From NCBI GenBank assembly GCA_002784505.1, contig PFLF01000011.1, positions 1-12,296 on the forward strand: a stretch of DNA of 12,296 bases, given 5' to 3'. The first letter of the stretch is position 1; the number at the start of each line of letters is the position of its first letter. Positions 1 through 6,068 of this stretch are shown in pieces. Below the pieces are notes generated by a model. The model ran no database searches, had not been told where the DNA came from, and saw nothing but the letters and a program-made list of their open reading frames with translations. The position numbers were made by a program, and so were the translations under genes. Source of the DNA: Candidatus Roizmanbacteria bacterium CG_4_10_14_0_8_um_filter_39_9. Its GTDB lineage: Bacteria > Patescibacteriota > Microgenomatia > UBA1406 > GWC2-37-13.

Positions 1-1497
1 TGTAAAAAGAACGAAAATGAAGTCATCAATCCTCAGCTGATGTTGAACAAGCGCATGTTTGGTTTTTCCTTCTAATACTTTTATGAAGAAAAATAAGAGA
101 AAATTTATCCAAAAAAATCCCCATAAGACAAACAGCATCCAAAATGGGTCAGGCTGACAGTTTCCTTTTTCAAATAGAAAAGGGCCAATCTTTTTCATGT
201 CAGTAAGAAAGTCAGGGCTACAATTTACACCTATGCCTGACACGAAGGGTGAAAAATGAGAGGAGAACGGATGTGAGAACACTAGAAATGAAACGGTTGA
301 AACCGCCATATAAAAAAATAACTTTTTCTTGAATCCAAACATGACAAACAAGGTGAGGGCAATCAAAAGCAGATAGATAGGTCCATCAAAAGCGTTTGTC
401 ATATAATGAAGTGCAGTCATGAAGCCAAGGGCAATAACAGTTAGTAGATAGTAGTTGGTAGTTAAGAGATGGTAGATAGTAGTTGGTAGTTGGCGGATGT
501 GTTTAAGATGAAGTTTATAATTGAATTTATAAGTCTTAATTTCGGAAACTTCAGCTTTATGTATAAACATCAAAAACAACAATGCAATAGTGAGAAGAAC
601 AAAAGGGATATCAAATACGTGGCCGTGAAGATCGGCTACCACATAGGAATAAATAGGAAATTCATGAATGGTGAAAGGAATAAAACGGGTTGCGTTCGGA
701 TACCAGTATTTGGTCGGATTATATCCGGTCAGTATTTCCCAAAAGGGAGTGGGAGTATCTGCGGGGTATCCCTGCGTAAAGAGATAAATGGTATGTAAAT
801 TACCTCCAAAATTTACTATAAAGGTCCCGAGCAGTCCCATAAGATAAGCAAGTCTTAACGACCTTCGAAAACTATAGACTATACTTCCAACCAATGAAAA
901 CACCGCAGTAACAGCCTGTGCAAAAATAGACGCAAGGATCAGATTATAACCATACGAAGGGATCATTCCGGAGAGCTTGATGAGTATTGCCCCGCTTAAA
1001 TGGCCGAAATAATAGTAATTAATAGGAAGGCGTGAATACCAAATATCAAGTGGCGGAAAATAGTCTGATCTGAGAATTGAGTTGATAAATCCGAAGTCCA
1101 TATATTTTTCAAGGCCTCGAATAGATGGTTCCTGACCACGGATGTAGGTTAAAAAAAACAATGAGGCAATAAACAAGAGCTCTTCAAAAACAAAAACCCA
1201 CATTTGTTTATTGAAACGAAAAAGCGAATGTACGGAAGTCCGTCTCCTTATTACGATCCATTGAAGGATGAAGGCTGCCACAAGAAAAACGATGAGAGTA
1301 ATCCGATTAAACGGAGCTATCTTATATATTCCCAATACAAATGCGGCATAGGTAAGTACAATGATTCCGATGATTTTTGCAAAGGGATAGCCTTTATCAA
1401 AAAATGAATGAAATATTTTTGATGTCAGGGGTATGAAAATGAAGCCGATGAGAAGCAAATAGAGATACCAGTTAGCGGTTGTTATTATCCAGTCCAT
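1..1497 (-). CDS. DUF2298 / Chlor_Arch_YYY multi-pass membrane protein, C-terminus beyond the window
   Basis: The reading frame is open from ATG (1497) to the window edge, giving 499 residues without a stop, so the C-terminal part is missing. Hydrophobic helices are visible at about residues 10-24, 41-60, 66-84, 100-117, 183-207, 216-232, 296-312, 350-365, 373-388, 393-408 and 452-472. The family hallmark is the Y161-Y162-Y163 triplet in NYYYFGH, preceded by a YFPPLDIWYSR stretch. A second conserved block, E279-F-P followed by D289-L-H-G-H293, is also typical. Such proteins resemble GT-C type polyisoprenyl-linked glycosyltransferases, and a role in envelope glycan assembly is inference from that resemblance. 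Residues 336-352 (QLPTTIYHLLTTNYYLL) are encoded by a tandem DNA repeat and look inserted between two helices. The gene is divergent from valS and has its own promoter directly upstream. The family call is strong; the biochemical role is not known. Confidence 0.85.
   Translation of the reverse strand, partial: MDWIITTANWYLYLLLIGFIFIPLTSKIFHSFFDKGYPFAKIIGIIVLTYAAFVLGIYKIAPFNRITLIVFLVAAFILQWIVIRRRTSVHSLFRFNKQMWVFVFEELLFIASLFFLTYIRGQEPSIRGLEKYMDFGFINSILRSDYFPPLDIWYSRLPINYYYFGHLSGAILIKLSGMIPSYGYNLILASIFAQAVTAVFSLVGSIVYSFRRSLRLAYLMGLLGTFIVNFGGNLHTIYLFTQGYPADTPTPFWEILTGYNPTKYWYPNATRFIPFTIHEFPIYSYVVADLHGHVFDIPFVLLTIALLFLMFIHKAEVSEIKTYKFNYKLHLKHIRQLPTTIYHLLTTNYYLLTVIALGFMTALHYMTNAFDGPIYLLLIALTLFVMFGFKKKLFFYMAVSTVSFLVFSHPFSSHFSPFVSGIGVNCSPDFLTDMKKIGPFLFEKGNCQPDPFWMLFVLWGFFWINFLLFFFIKVLEGKTKHALVQHQLRIDDFIFVLFT
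442..491. repeat. Tandem 22-bp repeat inside the YYY membrane-protein gene
   Basis: Two 22-bp units, at 442-463 and 470-491, match at 21 of 22 positions and are separated by AAGAGA, giving a 28-bp period. The plus-strand unit contains GTAGATAGTAGTTGGTAGTT. On the coding (minus) strand the array reads through in frame as residues 336-352, rich in Thr, Tyr and Leu, between predicted membrane helices. Confidence 0.8.
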
Positions 1498-1505
1498 ATC
1501 TAGTC

Positions 1506-1535
1506 ATTATATACAGTAAATAGTTTAAAACTCAA
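1506..1535 (-). promoter_or_regulatory. Promoter for the YYY membrane-protein gene, predicted leaderless
   Basis: Read on the minus strand, a TTGAGT -35 box (1530-1535) is followed after 18 bp by a perfect TATAAT (1506-1511). Only 8 nt separate this -10 box from the ATG at 1497, so transcription should start at or within a base or two of the start codon. There is no room for a Shine-Dalgarno sequence. Confidence 0.7.
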
Positions 1536-1584
1536 AGAATACTACGCTAAAGTATTGCTTTTTTGGCCTGAGGATGAGAAAATT

Positions 1585-3756
1585 ATGGTCATGGACAGTA
1601 AATTTATTCCGGCTGAGTTTGAAGAAAAAATATATGCGTTTTGGGAAAAAAACAATCTGTTTAAGGCGGTTACTGACCCGCAAAAAAAACCGTTCTCCAT
1701 TGTTCTTCCCCCTCCGAATGCAAACGGCAACTTGCATGTGGGGCATGCAATGTATGCATATGAAGATATTATGATCCGTCACCATATAATGAAGGGTTAT
1801 TCTGCTTGGTGGGTCATGGGACTTGACCATGCCGGGTTTGAAACACAGTTTGTGTTTGAAAAAGAGCTAAAAAAACAAGGAAAAAGCAGATTTGATTTTG
1901 GACGTGAGGAGTTGTTTCAGATGATTTTAAACTATGTGAATGAAAATAAGAAAAATATTAAGGGACAGCTTCGCCGCCTAGGTTTTGCGCTTGACTTTAG
2001 CCGCGAAAAGTTTACCATGGATGCAAAAGTGGTAGCAATCGTTCATCAAACGTTTAAGAAATTATTTGAAAAGGGGTTGGTATACCGAGCAAACAGACTG
2101 GTGAACTACTGCACTAACTGCGGGACCTCATTTTCAGACCTTGAAGTTGAAAGTGTCGAAAAAGAAGGAGCTCTTTATTATATTAACTACCCGGTAAAAG
2201 GTGGTGGGTTTATCCAGATTGCAACAACCAGACCCGAAACCATGCTTGGAGATGTTGCGGTGATGGTTAATCCAAAAGATAAAAGATATAAAGACCTGAT
2301 TGGAAAAAAGGCGATTCTTCCAATCATCAATCGGGAGATTCCCATAATCGCTGATGAATATGTCGATATGAAATTTGGAACAGGAGCGGTAAAGGTTACC
2401 CCCAATCACGACTTTAATGATTTTGAGATCGGGAAAAAACATAATTTATCATATCCTGCAATTTTGGGATTTAATGGAAAAATCCAGAACACGAACAGTG
2501 TATACGATGGACTGCGTGTTTTTTCTGCACGGGAAAAAATCCTTGAAGAGCTTAAAGCGAATAATCTATTTGTAAAGGAAGGTAAACATCCAATGGTAGT
2601 TAAAACCTGTTATAAATGTAAGCGTGCCCTTGAACCTCTTCCGAAAGAACAATGGTATATCAAGGTTAAGCCACTTGCCGATGCGGTAAAAAAAATAGTA
2701 AAAAAGAAGGAGACTGTCGTTTATCCAAAACGGTTTGAACGCCAGCTCAATCTTATTCTTGATAATTTTATTGACTGGAATATTTCCAGGCAGGTAGTTT
2801 GGGGGATTAGAATACCGGCATATATGTGTCAGAAAATGACAAATGACAAATCTCAAATCACAAATCAATCACAAAATTCAAATCACAAAGATCAGAACTG
2901 GTTCGTGAGCTTGGAAAAACCGGAAAAATGTCAAATATGCGGTGCGTGTGATTTTAAGCAGGATGAGGATACATTTGATACATGGTTTTCGTCTGCTCAG
3001 TGGCCCTTTGCCACTCTTCAAACAGAAGGGAAAGAATATTTTAACTATTTCTATCCGACCTCAGTCATGGAAACGGGTCATGACATTCTTCGCGCCTGGG
3101 TTGCGCGCATGATGATGATTGGGCTTTTTGTCACGGGCACGACTCCATTTAAAACAGTATTTTTACATGGCATGGTACGGGATGGTAAGGGGCAAAAAAT
3201 GAGTAAAAGTAAGGGTAATGTTATCAATCCTCTCGTTCTCGTTGACAAATATGGAGCGGATGCACTGCGGGCTGCCCTTATTTTTGGAACAAAAGAGGGG
3301 GGGGATGTGGCACTATCAGAGCAAAAAGTTATTGGAATGCGTAATTTTGCGAATAAAGTGTGGAATATGGGAAGGCTTATTCAAATGAGCAAAATAACAA
3401 ATGACAAATTACCAATTACCAATCAAGTCCCAAATTCCAATAACAAGATTATTGAAGAGATGGAAAAGGAGGTTACGGAACTGAAAAAGAAACACATGAA
3501 ACTTATGGATCTATATCGTTTTTCTCAAGCTTTGGAAGGAGTCTATGAATTTATTTGGCATCGGTTTGCCGACTATTATCTTGAGGAGTTGAAAGAAGAG
3601 ATAAGAAATGGTAATATGGAGGTTCTTAAGTCGGTTACGTCAGTATATATGGACAGTATTACCATGCTTCATCCGTTTATGCCGTTTGTTACCGAGGCAT
3701 TGGCCCATGAACTTTTGGGAGGTGAGACATCATTATTACAAATTGGTTACAAATAA
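1585..3756 (+). CDS. valS: Valyl-tRNA synthetase (class I), short form with two in-frame repeat insertions
   Basis: This enzyme charges tRNA-Val with valine in the cytoplasm. Numbering from ATG 1585 (723 aa), the class I signature HVGH is at 51-54 and KMSKS at 538-542. The CP1 editing domain shows TTRPET (214-219) and GTGAVKVTPNHDFND (265-279). Cys pairs at 176/179 and 342/345, plus C449, C452 and C455, suggest zinc knuckles. The DHAGFETQ and FDFGREE blocks favour ValRS over IleRS or LeuRS. The protein ends just after the anticodon-binding helices, so the C-terminal coiled-coil arm of E. coli ValRS (951 aa) is absent. Residues 417-437 and 602-622 are repeat-derived insertions. Start choice: a GAGG at 1570-1573 lies 11 nt before ATG 1585; ATG 1591 and TTG 1555 are in-frame alternatives, and family similarity begins near 1591. 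rpmH follows after 6 bp. Confidence 0.95.
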   Translation: MVMDSKFIPAEFEEKIYAFWEKNNLFKAVTDPQKKPFSIVLPPPNANGNLHVGHAMYAYEDIMIRHHIMKGYSAWWVMGLDHAGFETQFVFEKELKKQGKSRFDFGREELFQMILNYVNENKKNIKGQLRRLGFALDFSREKFTMDAKVVAIVHQTFKKLFEKGLVYRANRLVNYCTNCGTSFSDLEVESVEKEGALYYINYPVKGGGFIQIATTRPETMLGDVAVMVNPKDKRYKDLIGKKAILPIINREIPIIADEYVDMKFGTGAVKVTPNHDFNDFEIGKKHNLSYPAILGFNGKIQNTNSVYDGLRVFSAREKILEELKANNLFVKEGKHPMVVKTCYKCKRALEPLPKEQWYIKVKPLADAVKKIVKKKETVVYPKRFERQLNLILDNFIDWNISRQVVWGIRIPAYMCQKMTNDKSQITNQSQNSNHKDQNWFVSLEKPEKCQICGACDFKQDEDTFDTWFSSAQWPFATLQTEGKEYFNYFYPTSVMETGHDILRAWVARMMMIGLFVTGTTPFKTVFLHGMVRDGKGQKMSKSKGNVINPLVLVDKYGADALRAALIFGTKEGGDVALSEQKVIGMRNFANKVWNMGRLIQMSKITNDKLPITNQVPNSNNKIIEEMEKEVTELKKKHMKLMDLYRFSQALEGVYEFIWHRFADYYLEELKEEIRNGNMEVLKSVTSVYMDSITMLHPFMPFVTEALAHELLGGETSLLQIGYK
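2833..2890 (+). repeat. In-frame coding repeat in valS, copy A
   Basis: An A/C-rich 58-bp stretch encodes KMTNDKSQITNQSQNSNHK inside ValRS, right after C415 of a presumed zinc knuckle. It matches copy B at 3391 at 44 of the first 56 positions and in the same reading frame. The composition is unlike the flanking enzyme sequence. Confidence 0.8.
3391..3447 (+). repeat. In-frame coding repeat in valS, copy B
   Basis: This second copy encodes KITNDKLPITNQVPNSNNK, with 13 of 19 residues identical to copy A. It falls at the junction of the catalytic domain (NFANKVWNMGRLIQ) and the anticodon-binding helical domain, where an added linker is likely to be tolerated. Confidence 0.8.
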
Positions 3757-3762
3757 TATCGT

Positions 3763-3903
3763 ATGGCAACAAAACGTACCTACCAACCGAAGAAGAAGAA
3801 GCGTGTAAGAAAACACGGATTTTTAAAACGCATGTCAACCCATGACGGGCGAGCTGTGATAAAACGAAGAAGGTTAAAGGGAAGAAAAAAATTGAGCGTC
3901 TAA
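3763..3903 (+). CDS. rpmH: Ribosomal protein bL34
   Basis: This 46-residue, very basic protein of the large ribosomal subunit begins MATKRTYQPKKKKRVRKHGF and ends GRKKLSV. The KRT(Y/F)QP start, the HGFLKRM block and the RRRLKGRKKLS tail match the L34 family along its whole length. It begins 6 bp after the valS stop and ends 4 bp before yidC, so co-transcription is likely. An AATAAT at 3752-3757 could be a -10 box giving it a private, nearly leaderless promoter, but no -35 box supports this. The usual next gene, rnpA (RNase P protein), is missing: there is no room for it between rpmH and yidC. Confidence 0.97.
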   Translation: MATKRTYQPKKKKRVRKHGFLKRMSTHDGRAVIKRRRLKGRKKLSV

Positions 3904-3907
3904 ATTC

Positions 3908-4735
3908 ATGCTACAACCAAATATTTTTAATACGTTTCTCGTTATTCCTATCCTGAATGTGCTCATGGGCTTCAATAAGCTTTTTGAACTTGTTCATCTT
4001 CCAGGCGCTCTTGGGTTTTCAATTGTGGCCCTTACCCTATCGGTACGAGGATTACTACATCCTTTTTTTAAGCAGCAAATGGATACGGCCCGGAAAATGC
4101 AGGAGATAAAACCTCACTTGGATAAACTTGGCGAAAAACATAAAAAAGATGCAAAAAAACTGCAGGAAGAACAGCTAAAATTGTATCAAGAAGCGGGGAT
4201 AAATCCGGCTGCCGGATGTTTATTCATGGTAGTGCAGATCCCGATCTTTATTGCTCTTTATCAGACCTTAGGTTTGTTTTTTACACCAGATATACACAAG
4301 GTTATTCTTGCAATTAACAAAGTACTATATCTGTCTTTTTTACATGTAAAAGCGGTTGACCTTTGGTTTTTAGGTTTAAATCTCGCCACAACTCCTCAGA
4401 AAGCACATAATATTCTCTACTATGCAATTCCTATCATTACTGCCGCTTTGCAATATTTACAGGTACAGACTTCAGCCCCCTCAATGGGAATGCAGACTGC
4501 TGCGAAGGTTGAAGATTCAAAAAAGCCCTCCTCCGCTAAAGCTTTGGCGGGCGAAGAAAAAAAGGACGGCGTTGGTGGCGACTTTCAAAAGGCCATGAAC
4601 ACACAAATGAAATATATATTTCCGCTCATGATCGGATGGTTTTCCTTAAGTATGCCGGTCGGCCTCTCACTCTATTGGAATATTTTTTCATTGTTTAGTA
4701 TTATTCAGTACAAACAGATGGGGAAGAAGAAATAG
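3908..4735 (+). CDS. yidC: Membrane protein insertase YidC/Oxa1 family
   Basis: This 275-residue inner-membrane protein inserts and folds membrane proteins, alone or with SecYEG. It is the short Oxa1-type form without the large periplasmic domain of E. coli YidC. The first core helix (about 34-50) carries the conserved Arg in LTLSVRGLL (R47), the residue expected in the hydrophilic groove. A charged cytoplasmic coiled-coil hairpin (about 55-95, RKMQEIKPHLDKL) follows, then YQEAGINPAAGC and the helix FMVVQIPIFIALY (106-118). Later helices are near 168-184 and 236-266, the last with GLSLYWNIFSLFSIIQ. Residues 206-221 (KKPSSAKALAGEEKKD) come from a palindromic DNA repeat in a predicted cytoplasmic loop. 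No Shine-Dalgarno is visible; it is probably translated from the rpmH mRNA. Confidence 0.95.
   Translation: MLQPNIFNTFLVIPILNVLMGFNKLFELVHLPGALGFSIVALTLSVRGLLHPFFKQQMDTARKMQEIKPHLDKLGEKHKKDAKKLQEEQLKLYQEAGINPAAGCLFMVVQIPIFIALYQTLGLFFTPDIHKVILAINKVLYLSFLHVKAVDLWFLGLNLATTPQKAHNILYYAIPIITAALQYLQVQTSAPSMGMQTAAKVEDSKKPSSAKALAGEEKKDGVGGDFQKAMNTQMKYIFPLMIGWFSLSMPVGLSLYWNIFSLFSIIQYKQMGKKK
4530..4553. repeat. Palindromic repeat read in frame within yidC
   Basis: The DNA is an imperfect palindrome centred on AAAGCTTT (4538-4545) with arms CCGCTAAAG and CTTTGGCGG. The single arm mismatch would be a G-U pair in RNA. It encodes the SSAKALAGE segment of YidC. High local GC and the A/K/G/E-rich product set it apart from the rest of the gene. 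Confidence 0.65.
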
Positions 4736-4738
4736 TTG

Positions 4739-4766
4739 GTAGGGACAGGTCGCGACCTGTCCGTAC
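4739..4766. repeat. 28-bp palindrome between yidC and jag
   Basis: A perfect 20-bp palindrome (4743-4762, GGACAGGTCG and its reverse complement) is extended by GTA/TAC arms with one G-G mismatch. It starts 4 nt after the yidC stop. As RNA it would form a very stable hairpin. The T-run (4784-4793) begins 17 nt later, too far for a textbook intrinsic terminator, so attenuation or mRNA protection are as likely. It resembles dispersed intergenic REP-like elements. Confidence 0.75.
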
Positions 4767-4804
4767 AGCAATTTGTAATTATTAATTTTTTTTAACATTT
4801 AAAA

Positions 4805-5311
4805 ATGGATAAAACTCAGACAGTAAAAACAGAGGTAGATGCACTTTTGAAAAAGTTAGTTGATACATACACGCTTGAAGTCACCGAAGAAGCGGGAGCA
4901 TTCCATGTTGTCATTAAAACAGAAGAGGCGCCGACCATCATCGGACGTCATGGTGAAACAATCCGTGCCATGCAGAAAATGCTTGAGGTCATTTTGTATA
5001 AAACGCTTAAGGAATCAGTCCATGTTCTCATCAATGTAAATGATTACCGCGAGAAACAACAAGAACGGTTGGAATATATGGCGGGGCAGTATGCAGACAA
5101 AGTAATGGAGTCGCGTCAACCTGAGTCAGTTTTTCACCTTTCTTCATTTGAGCGGCGTATCATCCACCAATATATAACAACAAACTATCCAGATCTTGCA
5201 AGCTACTCGGTCGGAGAAGGACGGGACCGCAAGCTTATGGTAGACTTAAAGGAACATGCACCCGTTGAAGCAACAGGCGAGGAATCAAAGCCAGAAGAAC
5301 CAGCCGTTTAA
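4805..5311 (+). CDS. jag: Jag/KhpB-like RNA-binding protein (KH + R3H)
   Basis: This 168-residue cytoplasmic protein belongs to the Jag/KhpB/EloR family, which in Gram-positive bacteria binds RNA and affects cell elongation. The KH domain spans about residues 24-80 with the GxxG loop G47-R-H-G50. The R3H domain spans about 100-150, with the R117-x3-H121 signature inside SSFERRIIHQYI and the YSVGEGRDRKLMVDL end. An acidic tail (151-168) follows. The N-terminal Jag_N domain found in many homologues is absent, so this is a short form. Its position after yidC is the conserved rpmH-(rnpA)-yidC-jag order. A weak -10-like TAACAT (4793-4798) lies 6 nt before the ATG, so it may have its own leaderless promoter beyond the palindrome. 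Confidence 0.93.
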   Translation: MDKTQTVKTEVDALLKKLVDTYTLEVTEEAGAFHVVIKTEEAPTIIGRHGETIRAMQKMLEVILYKTLKESVHVLINVNDYREKQQERLEYMAGQYADKVMESRQPESVFHLSSFERRIIHQYITTNYPDLASYSVGEGRDRKLMVDLKEHAPVEATGEESKPEEPAV

Positions 5312-5480
5312 CCCCATACTTATATTGTTTTTACCGGCGGTAGTTGTGTTTGACATCATTTCTTATTTATATTCGCGTTCAACGTGCTTTGAATGTACCG
5401 GGCTTACTGAGTTTGTACGGGATTCGTCGTTAACTACTCATATTCTTTCTCAAACATATTTTGCATTCAAAAAAAAATAA
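5256..5480 (+). CDS. Possible small membrane-associated ORF after jag
   Basis: This 74-codon frame overlaps the last 56 bases of jag in another frame. Its first third would be translated from the low-complexity Jag tail, so the real start may be TTG 5325. The part outside jag encodes a hydrophobic stretch (ILILFLPAVVVFDIISYLY), then a CFEC pair and a polar end with KKK. It could be a small membrane protein with a Cys pair or a chance frame. No promoter or ribosome binding site was found, and the family is not recognised. It is the only plausible coding content of the 180-bp gap after jag. Confidence 0.3.
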   Translation: MHPLKQQARNQSQKNQPFNPILILFLPAVVVFDIISYLYSRSTCFECTGLTEFVRDSSLTTHILSQTYFAFKKK

Positions 5481-5490
5481 TATAGTTCAG

Positions 5491-5526
5491 ATTGTCATTC
5501 CCTCGAAGGATCTTAGTATTGACAAT
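5491..5526. repeat. Degenerate inverted repeat upstream of the toxin-antitoxin pair
   Basis: ATTGTCA (5491-5497) pairs with TGACAAT (5520-5526). The left end, ATTGTCATTCCC, is identical to the left end of the repeat at 6069. The right arm contains most of the antitoxin promoter's TTGACA -35 box. Confidence 0.5.
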
Positions 5527-5547
5527 TTGTACAATATATTGTACACT
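5519..5547 (+). promoter_or_regulatory. Promoter of the toxin-antitoxin operon
   Basis: A perfect TTGACA (5519-5524) is followed after 17 bp by TACACT (5542-5547), matching the -10 consensus at 4 of 6 positions. The -10 box ends 7 nt before the antitoxin ATG at 5555, so the mRNA should be leaderless. The operator at 5528-5545 fills the spacer and part of the -10 box, so bound repressor would block RNA polymerase. Confidence 0.7.
5528..5545. promoter_or_regulatory. Antitoxin operator, TGTACA-N6-TGTACA palindrome
   Basis: TGTACAATATATTGTACA is a perfect 18-bp palindrome made of two TGTACA hexamers with centres 12 bp apart. TGTACA is the known core of the E. coli YefM-YoeB operator, and the downstream gene is a Phd/YefM-type antitoxin. 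Autorepression is therefore a well-supported inference. Confidence 0.75.
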
Positions 5548-5554
5548 TTTGTAT

Positions 5555-5809
5555 ATGAATAATTTACTGTCTATTTCAAGTGTGAGAGCAAACCTTCCCG
5601 AAATCGTTGCCAAAGTTGGAGACACGCTTAGCAGGGTAACAATCACTGTTAACGGACAACCAAAGGCAGTGCTTATGAGCGCTGAAGAATTGGAATCTCT
5701 TGAAGAAACTGCAGAAGTACTTGTAATCCCTCATATAAAAGAAGATATTAAAAAAAGTAAAGAACAAATAAAAAGAGGCAAGTTCGTTGCATTGTCAGAT
5801 TTAGAGTAA
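5555..5809 (+). CDS. Phd/YefM-family antitoxin
   Basis: This 84-residue protein should neutralise the toxin encoded 2 bp downstream and repress its own operon. The N-terminal half has the Phd/YefM DNA-binding fold pattern: SISSVRANLPEIVAKV (6-21), then a strand with VTITVNGQPKAVLMSAEELESLEET (28-52). The C-terminal half (about 53-84) is charged and helical, as expected for the toxin-wrapping tail. ATG 5555 was chosen because the promoter places transcription start at this codon. An upstream TTG at 5492 is in frame, but it would add a 21-residue extension read through the promoter and operator. The exact family branch (Phd or YefM) is uncertain. Confidence 0.88.
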   Translation: MNNLLSISSVRANLPEIVAKVGDTLSRVTITVNGQPKAVLMSAEELESLEETAEVLVIPHIKEDIKKSKEQIKRGKFVALSDLE

Positions 5810-5811
5810 AA

Positions 5812-6066
5812 ATGGATATGGAAATCATCCTTTCGCATGATGCCTCCAAACAGTACAAACGTCTCCCCATATCGGATAAAACAAAAATAAATAAAAAACT
5901 AATAACCCTCTATCAGGACCCTTACGGAGGAAAAAAACTAGCCGGAGAATTGGAAGGAATCCGTTCACTTCGTGTCTGGCCATATTGCATTCTTTATGCC
6001 ATAAACAAGAAAACGAATATGGTTGAGATGCATAAAATCGCTCACAGACAGAGCGTGTATAAATAA
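5812..6066 (+). CDS. RelE/ParE-superfamily toxin, likely mRNA interferase
   Basis: This 84-residue basic protein starts 2 bp after the antitoxin stop, the usual antitoxin-first operon. The RelE-type fold is indicated by an N-terminal strand (EIILSHDASKQYKRLP), two helices (21-36), the PYGGKKLAGELEGIRSLRV block and the closing strands with HKIAHRQSVY. Most family members of this kind are ribosome-dependent mRNA endonucleases. The C-terminal R79 and Y83 fit positions equivalent to E. coli RelE R81 and Y87. The position equivalent to RelE R61 (in the GYRLVY strand) is Cys here (WPYCILY, C59, codon TGC), so activity may be reduced or differently organised. ATG 5818 is a close alternative start. 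A GTCATTCCC-type palindrome begins 2 nt after the stop. Confidence 0.88.
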   Translation: MDMEIILSHDASKQYKRLPISDKTKINKKLITLYQDPYGGKKLAGELEGIRSLRVWPYCILYAINKKTNMVEMHKIAHRQSVYK

Positions 6067-6068
6067 TT

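Noticed and set aside
309..325. Apparent frameshift at the poly-T run in the YYY gene
   Set aside because: Counting seven A on the plus strand (312-318) keeps the frame open to the window edge with a sensible membrane-protein sequence.
442..491. Possible short CRISPR-like repeat pair
   Set aside because: There are only two units with a 6-bp gap, they are translated in frame, and no cas gene is nearby.
490..798. Plus-strand ORF of 102 codons, and another at 1204-1407
   Set aside because: Both lie opposite the continuous minus-strand YYY membrane-protein gene, which has family motifs along this stretch. They are antisense shadows.
2134..2868. Minus-strand ORFs inside valS
   Set aside because: They are antisense to conserved ValRS editing and catalytic sequence, with no family features of their own.
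4739..4793. Intrinsic terminator after yidC
   Set aside because: The hairpin is strong but the T-run starts 17 nt after the stem, so I list a palindrome and not a terminator.
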